The notes under the pieces: model-generated
The model's database searches: none
Told to the model about the DNA's origin: nothing
Seen by the model: the letters and a program-made list of their open reading frames with translations, nothing else
Part shown: piece by piece, positions 17,046-25,590 of the stretch
Position numbering within the stretch: position 1 is the stretch's first letter
Layout of the letters: every line of letters begins with the position of its first letter
Assembly (NCBI GenBank): GCA_963746805.1
Contig: CAVVCQ010000001.1
Location: forward strand, 62,001-126,000
DNA: 64,000 bases
From: DATHTC01 sp963746805
GTDB taxonomy: Bacteria; Actinomycetota; Thermoleophilia; Gaiellales; Gaiellaceae
Direction: 5' to 3'
Program-made: the position numbers and the translations under genes

Positions 17046-20000
17046 GTGAGCGGTCGCGGTTCACCATTACAGCGGCCGGCAGACTCGACACTCGAGGATC
17101 TTTCGAGGAAGCTCGACGAGCTGCTTGATCAGCAAACGGCGACGAGCGAGGTGCTTCTCGCAGTCGGCCGTTCGGGCTTCGAGCTCCAGCCGATTTTCGA
17201 AACGGTTGTCGAGCATGCGATCCGGCTATGCCACGCCGATGCCGGGCAGATCTTCGTGCACGAGGCCGACCACTTCCGACTCGCTTGCGCGTCGGGCGGC
17301 TCGGACGAGTACCGGGCAATGCTCGCAGCGCGTGAGATCCCACTCGGGCCAGGCACGCTCGTCGGTCGTGTAGCGCTTGAGCGCCAGGCGGTGATGTCGG
17401 CCGACATCACCTCCGATCCCGACTACGACACGGAGGAGCAGCGCTTACGGCAGCGGCTCGGCGGCTTTCGAACGATTGTCGGAGTCCCGATCCAAAGCGA
17501 CGACAAAGTCATGGCCGTGATCTCGTTATGGCGGCGCGACGTCAGCCCATTCGCGAACCGGGAGATCCAGCTCGCCATGACGTTCGCGGCCCAAGGCGCG
17601 ATCGCGATTCGCAACGCAAATCTGATGCACGAGCTCGGTCAGAGCACCCAAGAGCTCGGGCGTTCCATCGACCAACTGCAGGGACTGAGCGAGGTCGGCG
17701 AGGCGGTTAGCTCGAGCTTGGACCTACACGAGGTGCTGGCGACGATTGTGAAGCACGCGGTAGAGCTCTCGGGCACGGAGGGCGGATCGATCTTCGAGTT
17801 CGACGACGGGTCTGAGGAGTTCCGCATCCGAACAGCATTCGGCACGAGCGAAGAGTTGCTCGCCGCCCTCAGAGGCACGCGGGTCGGGCTGCACGACACG
17901 CTCGTCGGCCGTGCCGCCTCGAGCGGTAACTCGATGGCCGTCGCTGACATAGATCTTGCGCCGCCGGATGCTCACCTCGAGCAGCTCGCACAGGCCGGCT
18001 GGCGATCGGTGCTCGCCGTGCCGCTACTACGTGAAGGTCGGATTCTCGGCGCGCTCGTCGTACGAAGGCGCACGACGGGAGACTTCGCCACCCAGATCGT
18101 CGAGTTGCTCGAGACGTTCGCGAGCCAATCCGCTCTCGCGATACAGAACGCGCGCCTCTATCAGGAACTCGCGCGAAAGACGAGTGAGCTCGAGATCGCT
18201 AGCCGCCACAAGTCCGAGTTCCTCGCCAGCATGTCCCATGAGTTGCGTACGCCGCTGACGGCGGTGATCGGCTTCTCGGAGGTCCTCCTCGACCGCCTGT
18301 TCGGCGAGCTGAACGAGAAGCAGGAGCGCTACCTCGAGGACATTCGGCGCTCCGGGCGGCACCTGCTGGAGTTACTCAACGACATCCTCGATCTCTCGAA
18401 GGTCGAGGCGGGAAAGATGGAGCTCGAGCTAGCCGACACGCCCGTGAGCACCGCGCTCGAGCAAAGTGTTGCGATGGTCGCCGAGCGCGCGAGCCAGCAT
18501 GGCCTCGCGCTCGAAGTCAGGGTCGATCCCGACGTGGGCGATGTCGTCGTGGATCCGTTGCGGTTGAAGCAAGTCGCGCTCAACCTGCTCTCGAACGCCG
18601 TGAAGTTCACTCCCCCCGGCGGAAGCGTGAAGGTGCACGCTCGGCGTGTGAGCGACGAGATCCACGTAACGGTGGAGGACACGGGGATCGGAATCTCGGA
18701 GGAGGATCAGGCGCGGATTTTCGAGTCGTTCGAGCAGGGACGCGGTGGCCACTCCGGCAGGGCGGAGGGGACAGGGCTTGGGCTGACGCTCTCGAAGCGG
18801 ATCGTGGAGCTGCACGGAGGCCGCCTATGGGTCGAGAGCCGACTCGGTGAAGGCAGTGCCTTCACGTTCACCCTTCCAGCGGCGACAAGCGCGACGGCGG
18901 TGAGCAGTGTGCGCCCGGTCGTGGATGCGCAGACCCCTCGCCCTACTCGGACGAGGACGATCCTCGTTGTCGAAGACGATCCAGATTCGCTCGAGCTCAT
19001 GACGCTATATCTCCGCGGAGCCGCAGTCGAGGTGCAGGTCGCGCGCAACGGTGAGGAGGGGCTCGAGCTCGCGCGCGCGCTCCAGCCAAGCGCGATCATC
19101 CTCGACATCATGCTCCCGCGGTTGGACGGCTGGCAGGTTCTCGCGCTCCTAAAATCGGATCCTCGCACCGCAGGCATTCCGGTGGTGATCGTCTCGATGC
19201 TCGACGAACGCGGCCGAGGCTTCGCGCTCGGCGCGGCCGACTACCTCGTCAAGCCGGTCACCCGCGACCACGTCGTTGCTGCGATCTCGCGCTGCGCGAC
19301 GACCGCGCCGGACACCGTGGTGGCGCTTAGCGACGACCCGTCGGTACTCGAGTTGCTGGATTCCGTCGCTTCGAACGCTGGCTACCGGCTGCTGCGCGCT
19401 ACGGACGAGGACACCGCCGTGGTGCTCGCCGGAGCGGAGCATCCGGCGGTGATGATCGTCGACGTGCTAACGACCGGAGTCGACGTGTTCGATGTGGTCG
19501 CCCGAGTCCGCGCCGACCCTCGCACCGCGGCGGTCGCGATCGTGGTGCTAACAGCTGAGACGATGACGTCGGACAGCAAGCAGCGCCTATACGGTCAGAT
19601 CGATCGCGTCGCCCAGAAGAGCGAACTCGACCGCACAACGCTGCTCGCGCTGATCCAGTCCGTAGCAACCGCGGACGACGCGTTGGGCGAGCTGATCTTG
19701 ATCGTCGAGGACAACGACGTGACCCTGACGCTGCTGCGCGACGTCCTGGGCGCGCACGGGTATCGCGTTCTCGAGGCGTCCTCGGCCGAGGATGGCCTCG
19801 CGCTCGCTCGTGCAGAGCGGCCGCAGCTCATCCTCATGGACGTTCAGCTTCCAGGGATGGACGGGCTTGCTGCCCTGCGCGCGCTGCGCGCGGTGCCCGA
19901 GACGACGCGGACGCCGGTCATCGCCGTGACTGCACTCGCCATGAGGGACGACCGGGAGCGGCTGCTCGCGGCCGGCTTCGACGGTTACCTCGAGAAGCCC

Positions 20001-20066
20001 GTTAACACCCGCGAGCTTCCGTCGTATGTTCGCACCCACCTGACGCCTAGCGCCGTCGGCACGTGA
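17046..20066 (+). CDS. Hybrid histidine kinase: GAF-GAF-HisKA-HATPase-REC-REC-REC
   Basis: A protein of 1006 residues from a GTG start. Two GAF domains (about 45-195 and 220-370) are followed by HisKA with the phospho-acceptor His398 (SHELRTPL), an HATPase domain with N-box NLLSNAVKF, DTGIGI and GTGLGL, and three receiver domains with Asp687 (LDIMLPRLDG), Asp806 (VDVLTTGVDV) and Asp932 (MDVQLPGMDG). No membrane segment, so it senses a cytoplasmic signal or ligand through the GAF domains. The second receiver is divergent after its Asp (no PxxDG). The stop overlaps the GTG of the REC-cyclase gene by GTGA, so both are translated together and the cyclase receiver is its likely partner. Confidence 0.92.
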   Translation: MSGRGSPLQRPADSTLEDLSRKLDELLDQQTATSEVLLAVGRSGFELQPIFETVVEHAIRLCHADAGQIFVHEADHFRLACASGGSDEYRAMLAAREIPLGPGTLVGRVALERQAVMSADITSDPDYDTEEQRLRQRLGGFRTIVGVPIQSDDKVMAVISLWRRDVSPFANREIQLAMTFAAQGAIAIRNANLMHELGQSTQELGRSIDQLQGLSEVGEAVSSSLDLHEVLATIVKHAVELSGTEGGSIFEFDDGSEEFRIRTAFGTSEELLAALRGTRVGLHDTLVGRAASSGNSMAVADIDLAPPDAHLEQLAQAGWRSVLAVPLLREGRILGALVVRRRTTGDFATQIVELLETFASQSALAIQNARLYQELARKTSELEIASRHKSEFLASMSHELRTPLTAVIGFSEVLLDRLFGELNEKQERYLEDIRRSGRHLLELLNDILDLSKVEAGKMELELADTPVSTALEQSVAMVAERASQHGLALEVRVDPDVGDVVVDPLRLKQVALNLLSNAVKFTPPGGSVKVHARRVSDEIHVTVEDTGIGISEEDQARIFESFEQGRGGHSGRAEGTGLGLTLSKRIVELHGGRLWVESRLGEGSAFTFTLPAATSATAVSSVRPVVDAQTPRPTRTRTILVVEDDPDSLELMTLYLRGAAVEVQVARNGEEGLELARALQPSAIILDIMLPRLDGWQVLALLKSDPRTAGIPVVIVSMLDERGRGFALGAADYLVKPVTRDHVVAAISRCATTAPDTVVALSDDPSVLELLDSVASNAGYRLLRATDEDTAVVLAGAEHPAVMIVDVLTTGVDVFDVVARVRADPRTAAVAIVVLTAETMTSDSKQRLYGQIDRVAQKSELDRTTLLALIQSVATADDALGELILIVEDNDVTLTLLRDVLGAHGYRVLEASSAEDGLALARAERPQLILMDVQLPGMDGLAALRALRAVPETTRTPVIAVTALAMRDDRERLLAAGFDGYLEKPVNTRELPSYVRTHLTPSAVGT

Positions 20067-21196
20067 GCACGCGGCTCCCCCGCGTCCTGGTCGTCGACGA
20101 CACCGCTGCGAACGTCGACCTGCTCGACGCCATGCTTAGCGCACGCGGCTATGACGTCGAGGGCGTCAGCTCGGGTGCAGAGGCTCTCAATCGGCTGGCG
20201 CTCGAGCCACGCCCCGATCTGATCCTGCTCGACATCGTCATGCCTGAGATGGACGGCTACGAGGTGTGCCGGCGCATTCGCGCGACGCCGGCGACGGAGC
20301 TCCTTCCCATCGTGATGATCACCGCGAGCAGCGGCGAGGAGAAGCTGAAGGCGCTCGAGGCCGGGGCAGACGACTTCGTCATGAAACCGTTCGACAAGGC
20401 GGAGTTGCTTGCGCGCGTGCGCTCGCTGATCCGGATCAAGCAGTATCACGACACGATCCTTCAGCAGGCGGCGGAGCTCGCCGACTGGAATCGACAGCTC
20501 GAAGAGCGTGTCGAGGAACAGGTCGCGCAGCTCGACCGCATGGGCCGGCTAAAGCGGTTCCTCGCGCCGCAGGTCGCGGACCTGATCATCACGTCCGGTG
20601 ACGAGTCCTTCCTCGAGAGCCATCGACGCGAGATCACCGTCGTCTTCTGCGACCTTCGTGGCTTCGTTCCGTTCGCCGAGACCGTCGAACCCGAGGTGAC
20701 GATGAACGTCCTCGGCGAGTATCACGAGGCGTTGGGCGACCTCGTCTTCCGGTTCGAGGGGACGCTCGAGCGCTTCACCGGGGACGGGCTGATGGTCTTC
20801 TTCAACGATCCGATGCCGTGTGCCGATGCGCCGCTCCGCGCGGTCCGGATGGCCGTCGCGATGCGGAACCGCGTCGGCGAGCTCGAGGAGCGCTGGCGTC
20901 GCAGCGGCCACGACCTCGGCTTTGCCGTCGGGATCGCACACGGATACGCCACGCTCGGTCGCGTCGGGTTCGGGGGTCGCTTCGACTACGCCGCGATCGG
21001 AACGGTGACGAACCTCGCGTCTCGCCTTTGCGACGCGGCAAAGGCAGGGCAGATCCTGGTCAGTCCGCGAGTGCACGCCGCAGTTGAGGCTCTCGTCGTT
21101 TCGAACGAGGTCGGCGAGCTTGAACTGAAGGGCTTCTCGCGCCCGGTCACCGCTTACGAGATCCAAGGGGTCGACGCGGCGCGTGTGCGCGCATGA
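20063..21196 (+). CDS. Response regulator with class III adenylate/guanylate cyclase output
   Basis: A protein of 377 residues. An N-terminal receiver (about 5-125) has DD at 12-13, phospho-acceptor Asp57 (LLDIVMPEMDG) and Lys108 (MKPF). A coiled coil (about 133-165; WNRQLEERVEEQVAQLDRM) leads to a class III cyclase domain (about 190-345) with both metal-binding aspartates, Asp197 in VFCDLRGF and Asp241 in FTGDGLMVFF. It should make cAMP or cGMP when phosphorylated by the upstream hybrid kinase. It overlaps the kinase stop (GTGA) and the ligase start (ATGA). Confidence 0.92.
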   Translation: MSTRLPRVLVVDDTAANVDLLDAMLSARGYDVEGVSSGAEALNRLALEPRPDLILLDIVMPEMDGYEVCRRIRATPATELLPIVMITASSGEEKLKALEAGADDFVMKPFDKAELLARVRSLIRIKQYHDTILQQAAELADWNRQLEERVEEQVAQLDRMGRLKRFLAPQVADLIITSGDESFLESHRREITVVFCDLRGFVPFAETVEPEVTMNVLGEYHEALGDLVFRFEGTLERFTGDGLMVFFNDPMPCADAPLRAVRMAVAMRNRVGELEERWRRSGHDLGFAVGIAHGYATLGRVGFGGRFDYAAIGTVTNLASRLCDAAKAGQILVSPRVHAAVEALVVSNEVGELELKGFSRPVTAYEIQGVDAARVRA

Positions 21197-22782
21197 GCGA
21201 GTTGCTCCCAACGGAGACGCCGACGCTTGCGTCGTTGAGCGAGCGTCAGCGCGAGGAGCGGTTCGACACGCTGCAGCAACGGCTGCCAGCTGTCTGGAGT
21301 GCTATGCGCATGAACCTAGCTGGCGAGTCGATCGTCGTGGTTCCCTCGGTGACGCTTGATCGGGTCGTCGACCGCCGCGCGCCGCTGCAGGCGTACGAAG
21401 AGCGCCTCCTCTTCCTCCTTCTCCTCCTTCGGCAGCCGCGGCTGCAGGTGATCTATGTGACGTCGACCGAGATTGATCCCACGATCGTCGAGTACTACCT
21501 CTCGCTGCTCCCGGGCGTCATACCGAGTCACGCCCGTGCGCGGCTCCATCTCGTCGCGGCCTACGACGCATCGCCGATCCCGCTGACAGCGAAGGTGCTG
21601 GAACGACCTCGGCTGATCGAGCGCATCCGGGCGCTCATCCCCGACCCGCGTCTTTCGCATCTCGCCGCATACAACGTGACGCGGCTCGAGCGGGATCTTG
21701 CCCTGGTGCTCGGCATCCCGCTCTTCGGCGCCGACCCGCGGCATTTGCCCCACGGAACGAAGTCCGGCTGCCGTCGACTCTTCGCAGAGGAGGGCATCCC
21801 GCATCCGCTGGGATATGAGGACATCGACGGGCTCCAGTCCCTCGTCGGCGCGCTGGCGCGGCTCCGTGCGGAGAGGCCGCAGGTGAGTGAGGCGATCGTG
21901 AAGCTAAACGAGGGCGTGTCCGGCAAGGGAAACGCCACCGTCGACCTTCGCCAGCTTCCCGCGCCGGGATCCGTCGGCGAGAGCTCTGAGCTCGAGCGCC
22001 GTGTGCGGGCGATGAGCTTCGAGCTCGACGAGATGCCCTTCGAGCAGTACCTCGACAAGCTCGCAGAGCGGCGCGGGGTCGTCGAAGAGCGCATCAGCGG
22101 CTCCGAGCTGCGGAGCCCGAGCGTACAGATACGCGTGATCCCGGATGGGTCCGTCGAGCTCCTCTCGACACATGATCAGCTCCTGGGTGGCCCGAGCGGA
22201 CAGAGCTACCTCGGTTGCCGGTTTCCGGCGGACTACAGATACGCAAAGGCGATCACGCGAGAAGCGGCGAAGGTCGGTGCGCGTCTCTCACGCGAGGGGG
22301 TCATCGGCCGTTTCGCGGTCGACTTCGTGGTCGTGCGTGATCAAGGCGACGTTTGGACGCCGTACGCAATCGAGCTCAACCTGCGCAAGGGCGGCACCAC
22401 GCACCCGTTTCTGACCCTGCAGTTTCTGACCGGAGGGACGTACGATCCGGAGATCGCGCTCTTCATCGCACCCAGTGGGCGAGAGAAGCACCTGGTCGCA
22501 ACAGATCATCTCGAGTCGCCGCTCTTTCGCGGACTGACGCACGCGGATCTCTTCGACGTCGTCGCCCGACACGGCCTCCAGTTTGACCAGTCGCGCCAAA
22601 CGGGCGTCGTCTTCCACATGATGACGGCGCTGAGCGAGTTTGGGATCGTCGGGCTGACGGCTGTCAGCGACAGCGCCCGCGAGGCCGACGAGACCTACCA
22701 CCGTGCTGAACGCGTGCTCCTCGAAGAGGCAAGCGAGGCACTGGTCGAGCCGATTCTTCCTGCGCATGTCGGCGCAAACTGA
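21193..22782 (+). CDS. ATP-grasp peptide ligase PGM1-related protein
   Basis: A protein of 529 residues. The N-terminal half has a Rossmann-like region (SIVVVPSVTLDRVVDRRAPLQAYEERLLFLLLLLR); the C-terminal half is ATP-grasp-like with AIVKLNEGVSGKGNATVDL (nucleotide lysine and glycine loop), EERISG and FAVDFVVVRDQGDVWTPYAIELNLRKGGTTHPF (metal-binding Glu/Asn). This matches the family named after the pheganomycin peptide ligase PGM1, which joins carboxylate and amine substrates at the cost of ATP. It is the third gene of a tightly coupled operon with a hybrid kinase and a cyclase, an unusual partner for a ligase. Substrate unknown. Confidence 0.8.
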   Translation: MSELLPTETPTLASLSERQREERFDTLQQRLPAVWSAMRMNLAGESIVVVPSVTLDRVVDRRAPLQAYEERLLFLLLLLRQPRLQVIYVTSTEIDPTIVEYYLSLLPGVIPSHARARLHLVAAYDASPIPLTAKVLERPRLIERIRALIPDPRLSHLAAYNVTRLERDLALVLGIPLFGADPRHLPHGTKSGCRRLFAEEGIPHPLGYEDIDGLQSLVGALARLRAERPQVSEAIVKLNEGVSGKGNATVDLRQLPAPGSVGESSELERRVRAMSFELDEMPFEQYLDKLAERRGVVEERISGSELRSPSVQIRVIPDGSVELLSTHDQLLGGPSGQSYLGCRFPADYRYAKAITREAAKVGARLSREGVIGRFAVDFVVVRDQGDVWTPYAIELNLRKGGTTHPFLTLQFLTGGTYDPEIALFIAPSGREKHLVATDHLESPLFRGLTHADLFDVVARHGLQFDQSRQTGVVFHMMTALSEFGIVGLTAVSDSAREADETYHRAERVLLEEASEALVEPILPAHVGAN

Positions 22783-23029
22783 CGCGCTCGAGACGCAGAA
22801 GCGTGCGCGTGGGAGGACCACCACGCTGGGCTTGGTATTGGTCCGAGCCCTCGTCTTCGAGTTCGCGACGACAGCCAGAGACGGGATAGGCATGAAGAGA
22901 AGGGCGCCGTCTCGGACGAACGGCCGCTACGCGGGCTCGGCATCGAACCGCTCGAGCGGGTCATCCGTTGACGCCGGTTCCCCCGTTGATAGCGTCGCGC
23001 GGGGTCACGGGAGCCATCGGAGGCGGAAC

Positions 23030-24448
23030 ATGAGACGTGCGAAGCCGCGGTCGCTGCGACTACTGTCGACCGCCGTTGTGGTCCTCGCGCTCGGCGGGCT
23101 GCTCGTCGGCTCGACGACGGCAGGCGCGCAGGAGCCCGAGCTGGTGCCGATCGTCTTCGTGCACGGGGCCGCCGGCTCGGCCGCCCAGTACGAGACGCAG
23201 GCGAGGCGCTTCGACGGCAACGGCTATCCGGCTCGGTACGTGCGGGCGTTCGAGTACGACTCGTCGTTCGCGACCAACACGTTCGCGCAGGTGATCGCCG
23301 GCCTCGACGCTACCGTCGACGCGCTCCGCACCGAGTTCGGGGTCGACCGCGTCTATCTCGTCGGTCACTCGCTCGGCACGTTCGTGTCGAACTCGTACTT
23401 GGGCGATTCGGGCCGCGCGGCGAAGATCGCGAAGTACGTCGGCGTCGACGGCTCGAGCAACGCGAGCTGCGGGGTCACCGATCCGAACCTCGACTGCATG
23501 GGGATCTGGCAGGGGACGAACACCACTGGCAACGTGGGCGGCAACAACGTCCGCATCAGCCCGCAGACGCACGTGCAGGTGGCCACTTCCGCGGAATCGT
23601 TCGCGGCGCAGTACGCGTTCTTCACCGGGGCCGAGCCGGAGACGACGCTCGTCCTGCCGGAGCCGCCCGGCCAGGTCGAGATCTCGGGCCGCGCGGTGCT
23701 GTTCCCGCAGAACGCCGGCGCGGCCGGCGCCACGCTCGAGCTCTGGGCGGTCGACGCACGGACGGGCGCACGCAAGGCTGTGGAACCGCGCGAGACGCTC
23801 ACCGTCGCCGACGACGGGAGCTGGGGGCCGGTCAAGGTCAACGGGCAGCAGGCGTACGAGCTGTTCGTGATCCGCGAGGGCTTCCTCAGCCACCACTTCT
23901 ACTTCCAGCCGTGGCTGCGGAGCAGCACGATGGTGCGGATGAACCTCGCGCCGCCGAACTCGCAGATCGTCGCGAACACGAACCTGAGCGACAACCACGT
24001 CGCCGCGACCGTGGTGCGGCAGAAGGAGTGGTGGACGACGCACCCGACCGGGCAGGACGACGTGCTCGAGATCGGAACGACGAGCCCGAGTAGGGGCGAT
24101 CAGCCGCCCGTCGACGCGCTCACGAAGGTGACGAGCAACGGCGTGATCGGCATCCACGTCCACGACGCCGCCGCCTCACCGGGGGACTCGACGCTGGACC
24201 TGCTCCCCTTCTTCCCGACGCAGGCGTTCCAGACGGGCGTCGACGTGTTCATGCCGGCCGCCGAGCCGGCCGACGGCACCGTCTCGTTCGTCAACGCTCC
24301 ACGCGGCGACACGAGCCGGCTGCAGACGATCAACACGCCCAACTGGCGATCCTCGGAGAACCGCGTCACCGTCACGTTCAACGACTTCGTCCAGGACATC
24401 GAGACCTGGGACGACTGCAAGCGGGCCAAGCCGAGCCCGTGTAAGTAG
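23030..24448 (+). CDS. Secreted alpha/beta-hydrolase (lipase-like)
   Basis: A protein of 472 residues with a signal peptide (about 1-33, cleavage near TAGAQ), a strong GGAGGCGG ribosome site and ATG at 23030. The alpha/beta-hydrolase core has the oxyanion segment VFVHGAAGSAAQYE and the nucleophile elbow GHSLG (Ser about 114). After about residue 210 come beta-sandwich-like segments (VEISGRAVLFPQNAGAAGATLELWAVDA) and a long C-terminal domain. This resembles exported lipases/esterases of actinobacteria that act on lipid or polyester substrates; the true substrate is unknown. A strong hairpin follows the stop. Longer in-frame starts upstream would lose the signal peptide. Confidence 0.8.
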   Translation: MRRAKPRSLRLLSTAVVVLALGGLLVGSTTAGAQEPELVPIVFVHGAAGSAAQYETQARRFDGNGYPARYVRAFEYDSSFATNTFAQVIAGLDATVDALRTEFGVDRVYLVGHSLGTFVSNSYLGDSGRAAKIAKYVGVDGSSNASCGVTDPNLDCMGIWQGTNTTGNVGGNNVRISPQTHVQVATSAESFAAQYAFFTGAEPETTLVLPEPPGQVEISGRAVLFPQNAGAAGATLELWAVDARTGARKAVEPRETLTVADDGSWGPVKVNGQQAYELFVIREGFLSHHFYFQPWLRSSTMVRMNLAPPNSQIVANTNLSDNHVAATVVRQKEWWTTHPTGQDDVLEIGTTSPSRGDQPPVDALTKVTSNGVIGIHVHDAAASPGDSTLDLLPFFPTQAFQTGVDVFMPAAEPADGTVSFVNAPRGDTSRLQTINTPNWRSSENRVTVTFNDFVQDIETWDDCKRAKPSPCK

Positions 24449-24450
24449 GA

Positions 24451-24498
24451 ATCAGGGCGGGGTGGGGCCGCCACGGGCGGCTCCCACTCCGCCCTGAT
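24451..24498 (+). terminator. Long hairpin terminator after the lipase gene
   Basis: A 10-bp outer stem (ATCAGGGCGG at 24451-24460 with CCGCCCTGAT at 24489-24498) and further pairing inside. Three bases after the lipase TAG. Confidence 0.7.
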
Positions 24499-24718
24499 CG
24501 GTCCGGCGCCGGTGAAGGCGGGTGCACTGCGCCCGAGGGGTGGGGTACACCTCGCGAGTCGCGATCCTCCAGCCGGCCGATCCGTTGTCGTCGACGACGA
24601 CTGCTTTTCGCATCGCGCGCGTGCGCGGGAGAGATCGGTCGCGCCCGCACTGCCCGCCGTGCGTCTGCGCGCGCGTCATGGGCGAACACTACGAGGGCGC
24701 TCTCGGTACGGTGCCGCG

Positions 24719-25465
24719 ATGCCGGCGGCCGCCGACGAGGGCGACGTCCCGATCCCCTCGCGGGGACGCACGTTTACCGCGAGCCGCCGTGTCCGGCTGA
24801 CGGACATGGACGCACACGGGCGACTTCGGCTCGACGCCGTGGCCCGGTTCCTGCAGGACGTCGCGATCGACGACGTCGACGAGACCGGGTGGGGAGCGCC
24901 CGACCACCTCTGGTTCGTGCGCAACATGCGCATCAACGTGCTCGAGCCCTTCGTCGCGGATCGCACGGTCGAGCTCGTCACCTGGTCCAGCGGGCTCGCA
25001 ACGATCGCGGCGGGCCGACGCTGGTCGCTCACGGGTGACCGTGGCGGGCGGATCGAGGTCGACAGCGTCTGGATCCACCTCGACGCCGACCAGCGGCCCA
25101 CGCGGATCACCGACTTCCAGCCGTACGGCGAGACCGCGGGCGGGCGACGCGTCTCGGCGCGCCCACAGCTCGCCGACCCGCCGACGGACGGGCCGCGAGC
25201 GCCGTGGCCGCTCCGCGCGGCCGACGTCGACCTCCACGGGCACGTGAACAACACGGTCTACTGGCAGGCGATCGAGCATGTCCTGATCGGCCTCGGCGCG
25301 GCGTTGGAGCGACCGCTGCGCGCGCGACTCGAGTTCCGCGAGCCGCTCGATCTCGGAGACCCGCTCGAGCTGGTCGTGACCGGCGACGACGATCACGTCG
25401 ACGTCGGGTTCGTCGCGGACGGACGCGTCAAGGCCGTCGGCGACGTCCACGCCGCGACCCGGTGA
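24719..25465 (+). CDS. Acyl-ACP thioesterase-like double hotdog protein
   Basis: A protein of 248 residues. Two hotdog units: RVRLTDMDAHGRLRLDAVARFLQDVAIDDVDETGW in the first and LRAADVDLHGHVNNTVYWQAIEHVL in the second. The D.HGHVNNT.Y pattern, with conserved Asn and His, is the active-site region of bacterial FatA/FatB-type acyl-ACP thioesterases. It should hydrolyse acyl-ACP or acyl-CoA thioesters. The ATG at 24719 starts just before the first strand; the longer open frame upstream looks non-coding. Confidence 0.82.
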   Translation: MPAAADEGDVPIPSRGRTFTASRRVRLTDMDAHGRLRLDAVARFLQDVAIDDVDETGWGAPDHLWFVRNMRINVLEPFVADRTVELVTWSSGLATIAAGRRWSLTGDRGGRIEVDSVWIHLDADQRPTRITDFQPYGETAGGRRVSARPQLADPPTDGPRAPWPLRAADVDLHGHVNNTVYWQAIEHVLIGLGAALERPLRARLEFREPLDLGDPLELVVTGDDDHVDVGFVADGRVKAVGDVHAATR

Positions 25466-25590
25466 GGGGGCGCGTCGCTCGACGGGACCCGCTCGGTTGT
25501 GCGAGGTACGCACGCTCGTTAGGTTCTGCGCGATTCCGCGGCCGGTGCGTTGCATCGAGTCGATGAGGCATAGGACGGAGGGGAGACATC

